The notes under the pieces are model-generated. The model ran no database searches. It was not told the DNA's origin and saw only the letters and a list, made by a program, of their open reading frames with translations. This document shows positions 1 to 8,547 of a DNA stretch of 64,000 bases, piece by piece. Origin of the DNA: Anaerostipes sp. (lineage in GTDB: Bacteria; Bacillota; Clostridia; Lachnospirales; Lachnospiraceae); NCBI RefSeq assembly GCF_018381315.1, contig NZ_JAGZSD010000018.1, forward strand, positions 1-64,000, read 5' to 3'. Numbering within the stretch: position 1 is the first letter of the stretch; each line of letters begins with the position of its first letter. Both the position numbers and the translations under genes were made by a program.

Positions 1-240
1 AAGAACTTCCATCATAGGTGTATATAAGTTTGTATAAATAGTGTCCCCAATTTTTAATTTTAAAGATTCATTACAGTCAATCGTCACTCCGGTTGAAAGG
101 AATTCATTCGGTTCATCTGTCACTTCTGCAAAAAAGTCAACCACTTGACCGCCCTCAATATCAATCACTGTAATATTTTGTCCTTGCTGAACATCAATTT
201 TTATTCCTGAGCACGCTGGTATTATATACTCTTTGCTCAT
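1..240 (-). CDS. DUF1989 family protein (urea carboxylase-associated type), 5' part only
   Basis: The gene runs off the left edge, so only the first 80 residues are seen. They include a GGQVVDFFA stretch, a LSTGVT stretch and GDTIYTNLYTPMMEVL, which match the N-terminal half of DUF1989 proteins. Members of this family often accompany urea carboxylase or aminotransferase genes, and their biochemical role is not settled. The start is supported by GGAGGTGAGTATA directly upstream of the ATG. It reads in the same direction as the next gene, but a terminator lies between them. No neighbour here points to urea metabolism. The family assignment is fairly secure and the function is not. Confidence 0.75.
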   Translation of the reverse strand, partial: MSKEYIIPACSGIKIDVQQGQNITVIDIEGGQVVDFFAEVTDEPNEFLSTGVTIDCNESLKLKIGDTIYTNLYTPMMEVL

Positions 241-314
241 TATACTCACCTCCATAAATCCCGATTTGTTTATTACTGTAAAATCATAATCTCACTCCAA
301 AAAACGTTCCACAT

Positions 315-357
315 CAAAAAAGAACCTCTGACAGCAATTCATGCCATCAGAGATCCT
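315..357 (-). terminator. Rho-independent terminator after the GGGtGRT gene
   Basis: On the minus strand, a stem of about 13 pairs (ATCTCTGATGGCA against TGCTGTCAGAGGT, with G-U pairs) is followed by TTCTTTTTT. It ends the NifU-like/GGGtGRT operon 17 bases after the stop codon. Confidence 0.8.
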
Positions 358-373
358 TATTTTAAGCCATTTC

Positions 374-1384
374 TTAGAATTTACCTTCTTTAGCACTTTC
401 TTCGATAGCAACCGCCACTGCAACAGTAGCACCTACCATCGGGTTGTTGCCCATTCCGATCAGACCCATCATCTCAACGTGAGCCGGTACGGAAGAAGAT
501 CCAGCGAACTGTGCATCAGAGTGCATACGTCCCATAGTATCTGTCATACCATAAGAAGCCGGTCCTGCAGCCATGTTGTCCGGATGAAGTGTACGGCCTG
601 TACCACCGCCGGATGCAACTGAGAAGTATTTTTTGCCCTGTTCGATACATTCTTTTTTGTATGTACCTGCAACAGGATGCTGGAAACGTGTTGGGTTTGT
701 AGAGTTTCCTGTAATAGAAACGTCAACGCCTTCTTTGTGCATGATTGCAACACCTTCTGTTACATCATTTGCACCATAGCAGTTAACCTTAGCTCTTAAT
801 CCTTCAGAATAAGATTTTCTAAATACTTCCTCTACTTTACCTGTGGAATAATCCATCTTAGTTTCAACAAATGTAAATCCATTGATTCTGGAAATGATCT
901 GTGCAGCATCTTTTCCAAGTCCGTTTAAGATTACACGCAGAGGATTCTGGCGCACTTTGTTTGCTTTTTCAGCAATACCGATTGCACCTTCAGCGGCAGC
1001 GAAAGACTCATGTCCTGCCAAGAATGCAAAACATTCTGTTTCTTCTTCCAGAAGCATCTTTCCTAAGTTACCATGTCCAAGACCTACTTTACGCTGGTCA
1101 GCAACAGATCCCGGAATACAGAATGCCTGAAGGCCTTCACCGATTGCAGCTGCAGCGTCTGCAGCTCTTCTGCAGTCTTTTTTGATTGCAATGGCAGCAC
1201 CTACTGTGTAAGCCCATTTTGCATTTTCAAAACAGATAGGCTGAATACCTTCTACCTGGGCATATACATCTAATCCTGCGGCTTTTGTAACTTCAGCAGC
1301 TTCTTCGATAGAATTAATACCATATTCTTTTAATACAGCAAGAATCTGTTTTTCTCTTCTCTCATATGATTCAAATAAAGCCAT
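374..1384 (-). CDS. GGGtGRT protein
   Basis: This 336-residue protein carries the family's naming motif, SGGGTGRTLHPDN, at about residue 250, followed by a Gly/Met-rich C-terminal region. It is a conserved protein of anaerobic Firmicutes and has no established biochemical role. Its gene follows the NifU-like scaffold gene by 12 bases. The two are almost certainly one transcript, which points to a shared task in iron-sulfur or metal-cofactor biology. That link is inference from the pairing. No membrane segment or signal peptide is visible. The RBS AGGAGG lies upstream of the ATG and the length is full for the family. Confidence 0.85.
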   Translation of the reverse strand: MALFESYERREKQILAVLKEYGINSIEEAAEVTKAAGLDVYAQVEGIQPICFENAKWAYTVGAAIAIKKDCRRAADAAAAIGEGLQAFCIPGSVADQRKVGLGHGNLGKMLLEEETECFAFLAGHESFAAAEGAIGIAEKANKVRQNPLRVILNGLGKDAAQIISRINGFTFVETKMDYSTGKVEEVFRKSYSEGLRAKVNCYGANDVTEGVAIMHKEGVDVSITGNSTNPTRFQHPVAGTYKKECIEQGKKYFSVASGGGTGRTLHPDNMAAGPASYGMTDTMGRMHSDAQFAGSSSVPAHVEMMGLIGMGNNPMVGATVAVAVAIEESAKEGKF

Positions 1385-1396
1385 GTTCGTTACCTC

Positions 1397-2089
1397 CTAT
1401 TGATTTCTTGGGTCAATGATTTTAGCAGCATCATCTACTCTGCCGTACTGACCTTTTGCTTTGTCTAAAGCTGTCTGAGCGTCATCGCCTGCTTTGATGA
1501 AATCCATCATTTTACCAAAGTTTACAAACTGGTATCCAATGATCTGTTCTTCTTCATCCAAAGCGATTCCTGTAACGTACCCTTCAGCCATTTCAAGGTA
1601 ACGAGGTCCTTTTTTCAGTGTACCATACATAGTACCAACCTGAGATCTTAAACCTTTTCCTAAATCTTCAAGACCTGCTCCGATCGGAAGCCCGTCCTCT
1701 GAGAAAGCACTCTGAGTTCTTCCGTATACGATCTGTAAAAACAGTTCTCTCATTGCTGTATTAATAGCATCACATACTAAGTCAGTATTTAATGCTTCTA
1801 AAATTGTTCTTCCCGGTAAAATTTCAGATGCCATTGCAGCTGAATGAGTCATACCAGAGCATCCGATAGTCTCTACCAATGCTTCCTGGATAATACCTTC
1901 TTTTACGTTCAGAGTTAACTTACATCCCCCCTGCTGAGGTGCACACCAGCCAATTCCGTGAGTCAGTCCGGAAATATCAGTCACATCTTTAGCACTGATC
2001 CATTTCGCTTCTTCAGGGATTGGAGCAGCTCCGTGGTTTACACCCTGAGCTACAGTACACATTTGTTCTACTTCATGTGAATAAATCAT
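1397..2089 (-). CDS. NifU-like iron-sulfur cluster assembly scaffold protein
   Basis: This 230-residue protein resembles the NifU/IscU N-terminal scaffold fold. It has a Cys in QGGCKLTLNV near residue 56 and a second in ETIGCSGMTHSAAM near residue 76, and an N-terminal extension not found in plain IscU. Such scaffolds hold nascent Fe-S clusters before transfer. The start chosen is the ATG of MIYSHEV, which has AAAGGAG eight bases upstream. A longer frame reaching 2131 has no ribosome site. It is the first gene of a two-gene operon with the GGGtGRT protein, under a clear promoter. It is not the main SUF scaffold, since no sufBCDS genes are nearby. Confidence 0.8.
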   Translation of the reverse strand: MIYSHEVEQMCTVAQGVNHGAAPIPEEAKWISAKDVTDISGLTHGIGWCAPQQGGCKLTLNVKEGIIQEALVETIGCSGMTHSAAMASEILPGRTILEALNTDLVCDAINTAMRELFLQIVYGRTQSAFSEDGLPIGAGLEDLGKGLRSQVGTMYGTLKKGPRYLEMAEGYVTGIALDEEEQIIGYQFVNFGKMMDFIKAGDDAQTALDKAKGQYGRVDDAAKIIDPRNQ

Positions 2090-2172
2090 GTTGAAACTCC
2101 TTTCAGTGAATAAATAATAAACATTCCACAATCATATGTATGTAATGTTTTTAAGCTCATTTGCTCTAGCTT

Positions 2173-2201
2173 ATTTTATCATATTGTTAAAATTAAAACA
2201 A
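2173..2201 (-). promoter_or_regulatory. Promoter of the NifU-like/GGGtGRT operon
   Basis: On the minus strand, TTGTTT is followed by 17 bases and then TAAAAT. This is a good sigma-A type match about 85 bases upstream of the start codon. Confidence 0.6.
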
Positions 2202-2372
2202 GAAATTATCTCAATAACTTTGTTGAGTTTTGTATTTTATTATGGAAATAGGGAAACTGCCCTTAATAAACAATAAGCCTGGAGAAGATGCAGGAAACAG
2301 ACAAGTGGATAGGATGAAAGTCTGTTATAATAAGATTATTAAATTGAATTTATCAGAACAGGAGGAAAGCAT

Positions 2373-2693
2373 ATGACAACTTTTAAATGTTTTATAATTG
2401 GAATAGCAATATTGTATATAATACAGTTATTCAGCGGCGGATTCGATTTCAAAGAGTCACTGTCATATATCATAATGATAGCTTTATTAGGCTCTCATGT
2501 TTATCTGTCAACCAGAAAAAGAGCTTTTCTTGGAATAATAGTACCCCTTTTGCTTATATTATCGTTTTATCCGGTTTACAAAACGATCAATCCTGCCGGA
2601 AAGAAATTGATGATTTTGATTGGAGGTTATCTTATAGCCATAGGATGCTGCCTTTATATTTGGTATAAGGCGGGAAAAGAAAAAGACTGCTGA
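2373..2693 (+). CDS. Small membrane protein of unknown function
   Basis: This 106-residue protein has a strong ribosome site (AGGAGGAAAGCATATG). It consists mostly of hydrophobic helices at about residues 5-22, 28-45, 50-68 and 78-97, and ends in a short charged tail. I do not recognise a family. It is one of the few plus-strand genes. A TATAAT box lies about 40 bases upstream of the start. It converges on the following minus-strand gene with only four bases between stops, so no separate terminator is present. Confidence 0.6.
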   Translation: MTTFKCFIIGIAILYIIQLFSGGFDFKESLSYIIMIALLGSHVYLSTRKRAFLGIIVPLLLILSFYPVYKTINPAGKKLMILIGGYLIAIGCCLYIWYKAGKEKDC

Positions 2694-2697
2694 ATGA

Positions 2698-3036
2698 TTA
2701 ATTGTCAGAATTTTTTTCTAAATTATGTACATCATACCACTCAGAAACTGTTAAGCTGCCATTTTGGGTAATAATAAGCTTTCCGTTTTCCGTGAGATAT
2801 ACAACTCTTCCAACCAAGGTTTTCCCGGTCGCAGTCTCCACTCCTTTTATCTTCTGTCCCCTGGGATGAATAGATTGTTTCGTCAGATGAGCAGTGACCT
2901 TTACTAAGCGCAGATCATGAATCGTCTTTGCTGTCCTTTGTTTATCTTTAGTGCAGATATATACATAACTCCCCACACGGACAGCCTGGTAGGATGTCGA
3001 TTCTTTTGTGCGGTCTTTAAAATAGTCTTTTTCCAT
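2698..3036 (-). CDS. Conserved hypothetical protein, 112 residues
   Basis: I do not recognise this family. It is a small soluble protein with alternating basic and beta-prone segments, including VRVGSYVYICTKDKQ near the start and VVYLTENGKLIITQNG near the end. The C-terminal half could form an SH3-like or OB-like beta barrel, which is speculation. The frame stays open to 3120, but no ribosome site is found there. The ATG at 3036 has AAGGA six bases upstream and is chosen. It lies downstream of a tiny membrane protein gene on the same strand. Confidence 0.5.
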   Translation of the reverse strand: MEKDYFKDRTKESTSYQAVRVGSYVYICTKDKQRTAKTIHDLRLVKVTAHLTKQSIHPRGQKIKGVETATGKTLVGRVVYLTENGKLIITQNGSLTVSEWYDVHNLEKNSDN

Positions 3037-3144
3037 TATCATTCCTTCTTTCATAAAAAATTCGTGCAGAATCGTATAAGGCAGTTGATTTGCACGAACC
3101 ATAAGTTTGATTATCTCCATTGAGCCAATCCAAATGTCAATTTG

Positions 3145-3339
3145 TTATTTTCTTCTTTTCATTTTTTCATATATCAGTGCAAAGATCAGTGCTGCGGCTT
3201 CCCCAGCGAGAAATAATACAGCCATGTTTAATTGATACCCATTCTTTTGGCTTAAACAGTAATTTAATACAAGCAAAAGGATTACTAATAATGAATTGTA
3301 CAGGAACCGAATTAAAATATTTTTTAATTTAAGATTCAA
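3145..3339 (-). CDS. Possible small two-helix membrane protein
   Basis: This 64-residue frame starts at a TTG. It has two hydrophobic segments, at about residues 14-29 and 38-56, and ends in the basic tail KMKRRK. A GAGGTGG site lies about a dozen bases upstream of the TTG, somewhat far. A three-codon ATG frame (ATG AGC TGT TGA) sits between the site and the TTG and overlaps it, so reinitiation is possible. It follows the tandem-HD gene by 28 bases on the same strand. No family is recognised. Confidence 0.4.
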   Translation of the reverse strand: MNLKLKNILIRFLYNSLLVILLLVLNYCLSQKNGYQLNMAVLFLAGEAAALIFALIYEKMKRRK

Positions 3340-3367
3340 CAGCTCATTTCACCACCTCAGGTCGATT

Positions 3368-4645
3368 TTACGACAACATCTTTGGAAATCCCTGTTCTTT
3401 CAGCATTACAAGCATTTCTTTGTATTCTTCTTTCATCTGACGGTAAATATTCATCAGATGCTCTCCGTTCTTGTCAATATACTCCATAAGATCATCATAT
3501 TCAGCGACTACCGTCTCCGTAACTTCCGGACATATTTTATTTCTTTCTGCCATATCCGTCAGGATCTTAATCGTCTGCTCTTTAGAAAACACCTGCTTAT
3601 AGCTGCGCTTACGGATAAGGGCACTGACAATGTCTGCCACGGCACAGATTCTCTCCTCCTTGGAAAGTTCTTCACCGCTCAGCCCCAGAGGGTAGCCTGA
3701 TCCGTCCAGTTTTTCATGATGCCTGACTGCGATTTTATAGATATCCGGATGGACATATTCCTCCAGTATTTTCCCGCTTTCCACCACATGCTGCTTCATG
3801 ATCTCAAACTCTTCCGGCGTCAGGGTTCCTGGTTTTTCAAGAATCTCCACCGGTGTTGAAACTTTGCCTACATCATGCAGAAGTGCCCCGTAATACAGAC
3901 ACATCTTCCGGCTGTCTGTAAGATTCATCACATCTGCAATAGCCATGCTGGCATTTACTGTAGTGATCGTATGCAGCACCATAAATTCGCTCCTGAAATC
4001 AATAGAGTAGGCAAGCATCTCAAGATATGTGCGCTGCTCCTGCTCAGAGAACTTCATCTTCTCCACATACTCTTCGATCTCATCCAGAAATTCCTCTGAT
4101 CTCAGCAGATCCCTGATATGTTTTTTCTCATCTGCAGAAATAAGGAGTTCGACTGCTTCTTCTGAAAATACACTCCCTTTTTTCTGCCTCAAATCATGCT
4201 TAATTTCTGATTTCATCTGCCATAATTGATCTGCCCTGTCTGCAAGATGAATAATATCCGCAAAAAACAGGGAATCCCCTGTAATGCCGTTTTCTTTCAG
4301 GCTGCTGTAGTCAGCATGATGGTATAAAACAGCCTCCACATAGTCATCCAGCGGTGCAAACATCTTCAGGAACAGGCACCCGTAAATAGAATGCTCCCAC
4401 ACATTCCCTGACTCAAACTTTACAATACAGTCGATCTCTTCAGTCTTATATGCGCCGATATCATGGATCAGGCATGTCAGGAGGAGGTTCTTTGTCATAT
4501 CTTCCGGAATCTCTCTTCCTGTTTCTTCTAAGATCTGCAGTGCAATATAAGCTACCCTTTCTCCATGCTCAATAAGCCGGGGATCTACCCGGTTTAAAGT
4601 CTTTTTTATAATCCCCCATATATTTTTACTTCTGATGGCATACAT
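3368..4645 (-). CDS. Tandem HD / HD-GYP domain phosphohydrolase
   Basis: This 425-residue soluble protein has two HD domains. The first, in the N-terminal 200 residues, contains HGERVAYIA and LIHDIGAYK. The second, in the C-terminal half, is a full HD-GYP with LLHDVGKVS and HHEKLDGSGYP. The HD-GYP motif is that of cyclic-di-GMP phosphodiesterases, so hydrolysis of c-di-GMP or a related dinucleotide is the likely activity. There is no membrane or receiver domain, so its signal input is unknown. The start ATG has AAAAGGA upstream. A second, smaller HD-GYP gene lies at 30.0 kb. No GGDEF cyclase is in the window. Confidence 0.85.
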   Translation of the reverse strand: MYAIRSKNIWGIIKKTLNRVDPRLIEHGERVAYIALQILEETGREIPEDMTKNLLLTCLIHDIGAYKTEEIDCIVKFESGNVWEHSIYGCLFLKMFAPLDDYVEAVLYHHADYSSLKENGITGDSLFFADIIHLADRADQLWQMKSEIKHDLRQKKGSVFSEEAVELLISADEKKHIRDLLRSEEFLDEIEEYVEKMKFSEQEQRTYLEMLAYSIDFRSEFMVLHTITTVNASMAIADVMNLTDSRKMCLYYGALLHDVGKVSTPVEILEKPGTLTPEEFEIMKQHVVESGKILEEYVHPDIYKIAVRHHEKLDGSGYPLGLSGEELSKEERICAVADIVSALIRKRSYKQVFSKEQTIKILTDMAERNKICPEVTETVVAEYDDLMEYIDKNGEHLMNIYRQMKEEYKEMLVMLKEQGFPKMLS

Positions 4646-4695
4646 AAAGTTTTGTCCTTTTAACCCCTTCTTCTAATCATTAAATATCATAAATC

Positions 4696-5571
4696 CTACT
4701 TTAAAAGCTTCTTTATTTTGGAAAATGTCTTCTCACTCACTGTGTAAAATTCCTGGCTGCCTGTCTTATCTGTGATACAGAGTTCCTTGCTGTCTGACAG
4801 AGACAGCTTTGTCACCGTTCCCTGCGTATAGAAGCGGTATTCTGTCCATTTTGAAACATCCTGCTTTTCTTTTGTTTTCTTGGCTTTCTCCAACAGATTT
4901 GCTGTCTTAATGGCAGTATCATTAAACTTCAGATCCTGGTCTGTGACGACAAGCGCTGCATCCTTCATTCTGTCGATAGAGGATGCGTAAATCTTTTCAT
5001 TTTCTGCATCAATCAGTCCGTCTCCGATTACGCCTGCATTGTCAAAGCAATATACGTTTTCCGGAATTGAGTCAAAAACGATATAACTGCTGCCGTAAAC
5101 CTTAAATTCATAGGTTGTATTGTCTTCATCAATAAGTGCATAAGAATAAATACTGCCGGAGTAATTTTCTCTCAGATCCGTGACCGTCAGACCTATAATT
5201 CTATAGGCATTTTTCACAATATTTTTTACATAGCTGCACACAGGTTCGTTGGTAACGGCAAAACTTCTGAAAGATTTTCCCTTCTGAATACGGACAAAAT
5301 CTGTCTTGGAAATCGTGCTGTCAGCCACTTCTTTTTTATAGGAAGCTAACTTCTGGTCACCGGTGTACTCATGGATCTCCTTGATTTTTTTGTCCAGAGA
5401 ATCTTCCCTGGCTCTTGACTTTTTTAAGTCCTGCGTAAGCTTTTCATTCTGATCCTGAAGCTTCTGATAGTACTCTGATTCAATGATTTCCTGCTTGGAA
5501 GCCTTTCCGCATGCGGAAAGCGCAAAAGAAACACAGATTAAAAGCGACAGCGTCATCATTCTTTTTCTCAT
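4696..5571 (-). CDS. Putative lipoprotein with coiled coil
   Basis: This is a 291-residue protein with a lipoprotein signal peptide: a basic MRKRMM start, a hydrophobic core, and the lipobox LSAC at about residue 21. A charged coiled coil follows at about residues 32-75, then a beta-rich region with no recognised domain. It should be anchored to the outer face of the membrane. The start chosen at 5571 has AAAGGA nine bases upstream and gives a clean signal peptide. The frame to 5646 adds a basic stretch that would spoil it. It follows the beta-helix acyltransferase-like gene by 22 bases, probably in one operon. Confidence 0.7.
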   Translation of the reverse strand: MRKRMMTLSLLICVSFALSACGKASKQEIIESEYYQKLQDQNEKLTQDLKKSRAREDSLDKKIKEIHEYTGDQKLASYKKEVADSTISKTDFVRIQKGKSFRSFAVTNEPVCSYVKNIVKNAYRIIGLTVTDLRENYSGSIYSYALIDEDNTTYEFKVYGSSYIVFDSIPENVYCFDNAGVIGDGLIDAENEKIYASSIDRMKDAALVVTDQDLKFNDTAIKTANLLEKAKKTKEKQDVSKWTEYRFYTQGTVTKLSLSDSKELCITDKTGSQEFYTVSEKTFSKIKKLLK

Positions 5572-5593
5572 GCTGTGGAATCCTTTCTTTGTC

Positions 5594-6262
5594 TTATTGT
5601 TTCTGAGCGATTTCTCCTGCGTTTTTGTAAATACTGTTTTCTTCAATATAACCCCGCACCATGGAAAGCGGATAAATGTTTGTGTTTGCTCCTACAACAG
5701 AACCCGGATTTAAAACGGTTCCGCATCCTACTTCTACATGGTCTCCCAGGATCGCTCCTATTTTTTTTCTTCCCGTCTCGATCTTCTCACCCTTACATTT
5801 GATCACGACATTTGTCTTGTCAGATTTTACATTGGATGTGATGGAACCTGCACCCATATGGGATTTATACCCCAAAACAGAATCTCCCACATAATTATAA
5901 TGCGGAACCTGCACATTATTAAACAAAATATCATTTTTAATTTCTGTGGAATTGCCCACCACACAGTTTTCCCCGATCAGTGCGTTCCCTCTGATGAAAG
6001 CTCCGGGTCTTACTTCGGTGCCTGCTCCGATGATAGCCGGCCCGTTGATCTCTGCCGTCCTTGCAATCACAGCGGTTTTTGAGATCCATACATCATCTCC
6101 GATCCGGTCAAAATCTTCCTCAGACAGTTCAGGCCCCGTCTTTAAAATAAAGTCACCGATCAAAGCTAAAACCTCCCAGGGATATGTAGTCTGCTCAAAT
6201 AATTCTTTTGCGATTGTCTGGTCCATATCTTTAAATAATTTTTGATTTGTAAGCTGTTTCAT
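5594..6262 (-). CDS. Left-handed beta-helix (hexapeptide repeat) acyltransferase-like protein, GlmU C-terminal type
   Basis: This 222-residue protein has an N-terminal helix followed by hexapeptide repeats of the [LIV]-G-x4 kind from about residue 60 to 210, including GPAIIGAGTEVRPGA, NSTEIKND and SHMGAGSITSNVKSDK. These match the acetyltransferase half of GlmU. The uridylyltransferase half is absent, so it is not a complete GlmU. The N-terminal motif TTYPWEVL resembles other single-domain UDP-sugar acyltransferase-like proteins of Clostridia. The substrate is unknown. Its start lies just after the topB stop codon, inside the same transcript. Confidence 0.75.
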   Translation of the reverse strand: MKQLTNQKLFKDMDQTIAKELFEQTTYPWEVLALIGDFILKTGPELSEEDFDRIGDDVWISKTAVIARTAEINGPAIIGAGTEVRPGAFIRGNALIGENCVVGNSTEIKNDILFNNVQVPHYNYVGDSVLGYKSHMGAGSITSNVKSDKTNVVIKCKGEKIETGRKKIGAILGDHVEVGCGTVLNPGSVVGANTNIYPLSMVRGYIEENSIYKNAGEIAQKQ

Positions 6263-6264
6263 GC

Positions 6265-8253
6265 TTATTCACCTTTTCCTTTCTTGATATTATAATACTG
6301 GGCCGTCTGATCAAACATCCGGCGCAGTACATACTGATGATTGGTCTTTTTAACTGCATCTGTGTGCTTTGCAACAAAATGATTCAGCTTTTTCATATAT
6401 TCTTCTTCACTGACTGTGCCCTCTGCCACATAAGTAAGGCCCTTTTCCCAGCTGGCTGTCAGCTCCGGATTTAAAAGAGAATGAATGGATCCCCTGACCA
6501 CGTCAAAGATCATCTCTCCCATCAGCGTAGGCGTCACAGTCTGTGTCTTTTTGTTCAGTGCAATATATTTATTGTTGATCAGTTTTTTAACGATCTCTGC
6601 CCTGGTGGCACTGGTGCCGATCCCGCTTCCTTTGATCTGTGCTCTCAGGTCCTCATCTTCGATCAGCTGTCCCGCATTCTCCATGGCCAGTATCAGAGAT
6701 CCCGAATTATAACGTTTCGGAGGCGTTGTCGTTCCATCCTTAATCAAATGTTTTTTAATCGGAAGCTTCATCCCTTTTTTCAGGGAAAGGATGGCGTCAA
6801 TCTGCTCTTTAGAGACAGAATCCTCTTTCTTTGCCTCTTTTCCGCCGGAGACCAGAAGATAACCGGGATCCACAAGCAGTTTGAAATTTGCCGTAAAGGT
6901 TTCTCCCGCTGTTTTTGTCATCAGCTTTATCTTAGAATATACAGCCGGGGGCAGAAAGATGCACAGAAAACGCCGGACAATCACTTCATATACCTTCTGC
7001 CCGGTCTGTGAAATATTTTTGAGATTATTAAGAGCCTGTCCTGTAGGAATGATGGCATAATGATCCGTGATCTTTTTATCATCCACATATCTGGTTTTCG
7101 CAAGCCCTGTATAGGACTTTTTCTCCAAAATATCCACAGCGGTTTCCGAAAGTATTCCATAATTCTTTAACCCCGACAGATTTTTATAGATTTCCTTGCT
7201 GACGGCTGTAGACAATACCCTCGCATCGGTCCTTGGATAAGTGACCAGTTTTTTTTCGTACAGCTCCTGCACGATCTTGAGTGTCTCATCAGGACTCAGC
7301 TTAAACATTTTAGAGCATTGGTTCTGAAGCTCCGCCAGATTATACAAAAGCGGCGGATTCTTTTTCTCCTGGCGCTTCGTGGACGATTCCACAACCGTCT
7401 CCATGCCGGAGGCTTCCTCGATCTCTTTTATAAAGGCTTCAGCATCTTCTTTTTTCAAAAACCCGTTGTCTTTATATAATTTCTTTGATTCAAAATACCT
7501 GGACCCTTTTACTGCTTTCCACTCAGACTCAATCTTCACTCCCTGTGGCGTGATATGGGAAAGCACTTTATAAAACGGGGTGGGCACAAAGCTTCTGATT
7601 TCTCTTTCCCTTTTGACGATCATTCCGAGGACACAGGTCATAACCCTGCCTACCGCTACTACAACGCTCCTTTTTTGGTTCATAAAATTCCCCAGTGTCC
7701 ATCCGTACTTTAAGGTTAAGACTCTGGAAAAATTAATGCCCATCAAATAGTCCTCTTTCGCTCTTAAATAAGCTGCTGAAGCCAGATTGTCATACTCATT
7801 CAGATCTTTGGCCTCCCGGACACCCCGGATCACCTCTTCCTTTGTCTGAGAGTCAATCCAGACCCTTTTTTTCTTCTTTCCGGCCACATGGGCTTCCTGG
7901 TCTACCAGCCTGTATATATATTCCCCTTCCCGTCCGGAGTCAGTACAGACATAAATGGTATCAATATCTTCCCTGTTTAAAAGAGAACTTACAATATCGT
8001 ACTGCTTCTTCACCGCCGGAATGACTTCGTACTTAAAATCTTCAGGCAGAAAAGGCAGTGTCTCCAGTTCCCAGCGTTTCAGTTTCGGATCATACTTATC
8101 CGGATATGACATAGTGACCAGGTGTCCCACACACCATGTGATCACAGTATTTTCACTCTCCAGATATCCGTCCCTGCTGGACGTTTTCAGGTCCAGTGCG
8201 TTGGCAAATTCTCTGGCCACACTCGGTTTTTCGGTAATAAATAATGACTTCAA
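6265..8253 (-). CDS. topB: DNA topoisomerase III
   Basis: This is a type IA topoisomerase that relaxes and decatenates DNA through a transient 5'-phosphotyrosine link. The Toprim domain starts with SLFITEKPSVAREFA and has DSGREGEYIYR. The active-site Tyr lies in LVTYPRTDAR at about residue 340. KGSGIGTSATRAEIV follows in the C-terminal part. The length, 662 residues, is normal for TopB without a zinc-finger tail. I place the start at a TTG at 8253 because AGGA lies five bases upstream and the family begins MKSLFI. An ATG at 8271, six codons earlier, has no ribosome site but remains possible. Confidence 0.93.
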   Translation of the reverse strand: MKSLFITEKPSVAREFANALDLKTSSRDGYLESENTVITWCVGHLVTMSYPDKYDPKLKRWELETLPFLPEDFKYEVIPAVKKQYDIVSSLLNREDIDTIYVCTDSGREGEYIYRLVDQEAHVAGKKKKRVWIDSQTKEEVIRGVREAKDLNEYDNLASAAYLRAKEDYLMGINFSRVLTLKYGWTLGNFMNQKRSVVVAVGRVMTCVLGMIVKREREIRSFVPTPFYKVLSHITPQGVKIESEWKAVKGSRYFESKKLYKDNGFLKKEDAEAFIKEIEEASGMETVVESSTKRQEKKNPPLLYNLAELQNQCSKMFKLSPDETLKIVQELYEKKLVTYPRTDARVLSTAVSKEIYKNLSGLKNYGILSETAVDILEKKSYTGLAKTRYVDDKKITDHYAIIPTGQALNNLKNISQTGQKVYEVIVRRFLCIFLPPAVYSKIKLMTKTAGETFTANFKLLVDPGYLLVSGGKEAKKEDSVSKEQIDAILSLKKGMKLPIKKHLIKDGTTTPPKRYNSGSLILAMENAGQLIEDEDLRAQIKGSGIGTSATRAEIVKKLINNKYIALNKKTQTVTPTLMGEMIFDVVRGSIHSLLNPELTASWEKGLTYVAEGTVSEEEYMKKLNHFVAKHTDAVKKTNHQYVLRRMFDQTAQYYNIKKGKGE

Positions 8254-8333
8254 ACGTAATCCTGCTTTCATTTTTTTCTTTTGCTATTATACCATATTTC
8301 CCTCTGCTGTGATACAATAATATCCAGATGCCA

Positions 8334-8503
8334 GGGTCAAAAGGTTATACAATGCATGCTTGCATGCAATTGGATAACTTTGGGACCCGTAAAACATGAG
8401 AAAGCAGCCCGATCAGGGCGGATTTCGAATGTTTTTAGGATTTTGGGAGCACAAAGTGCGGAGAAATCCGCAGGCATCAGGGGTCAAAATATTTTTTGAC
8501 CCC
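8334..8503. repeat. Compound palindromic element between topB and the LUD gene
   Basis: Three inverted repeats follow one another. The first, 8334-8388, is a near-perfect 55-base palindrome that begins GGGTCAAAAGGTTAT and ends ATAACTTTGGGACCC. The second pairs GCGGATTTC (8418-8426) with GAAATCCGC (8463-8471). The third is GGGGTCAAAA-TATT-TTTTGACCCC at 8480-8503. The motif (A/G)TGCCAGGGTCAAAA near the left end recurs as GCATCAGGGGTCAAAA near the right end, so the unit is bracketed by related sequence. No frame of note crosses it. It looks like a mobile or dispersed palindromic unit, but no second copy is in the window. Confidence 0.55.
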
Positions 8504-8547
8504 AACAGCATATCCATAGATAAAACCAGTAAAGGAGTGTGCATAAA

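Noticed and set aside
37..313. A sigma-A promoter for the DUF1989 gene
   Set aside because: TATGAT and TTGGAG occur upstream but with wrong spacing, so I do not call a promoter.
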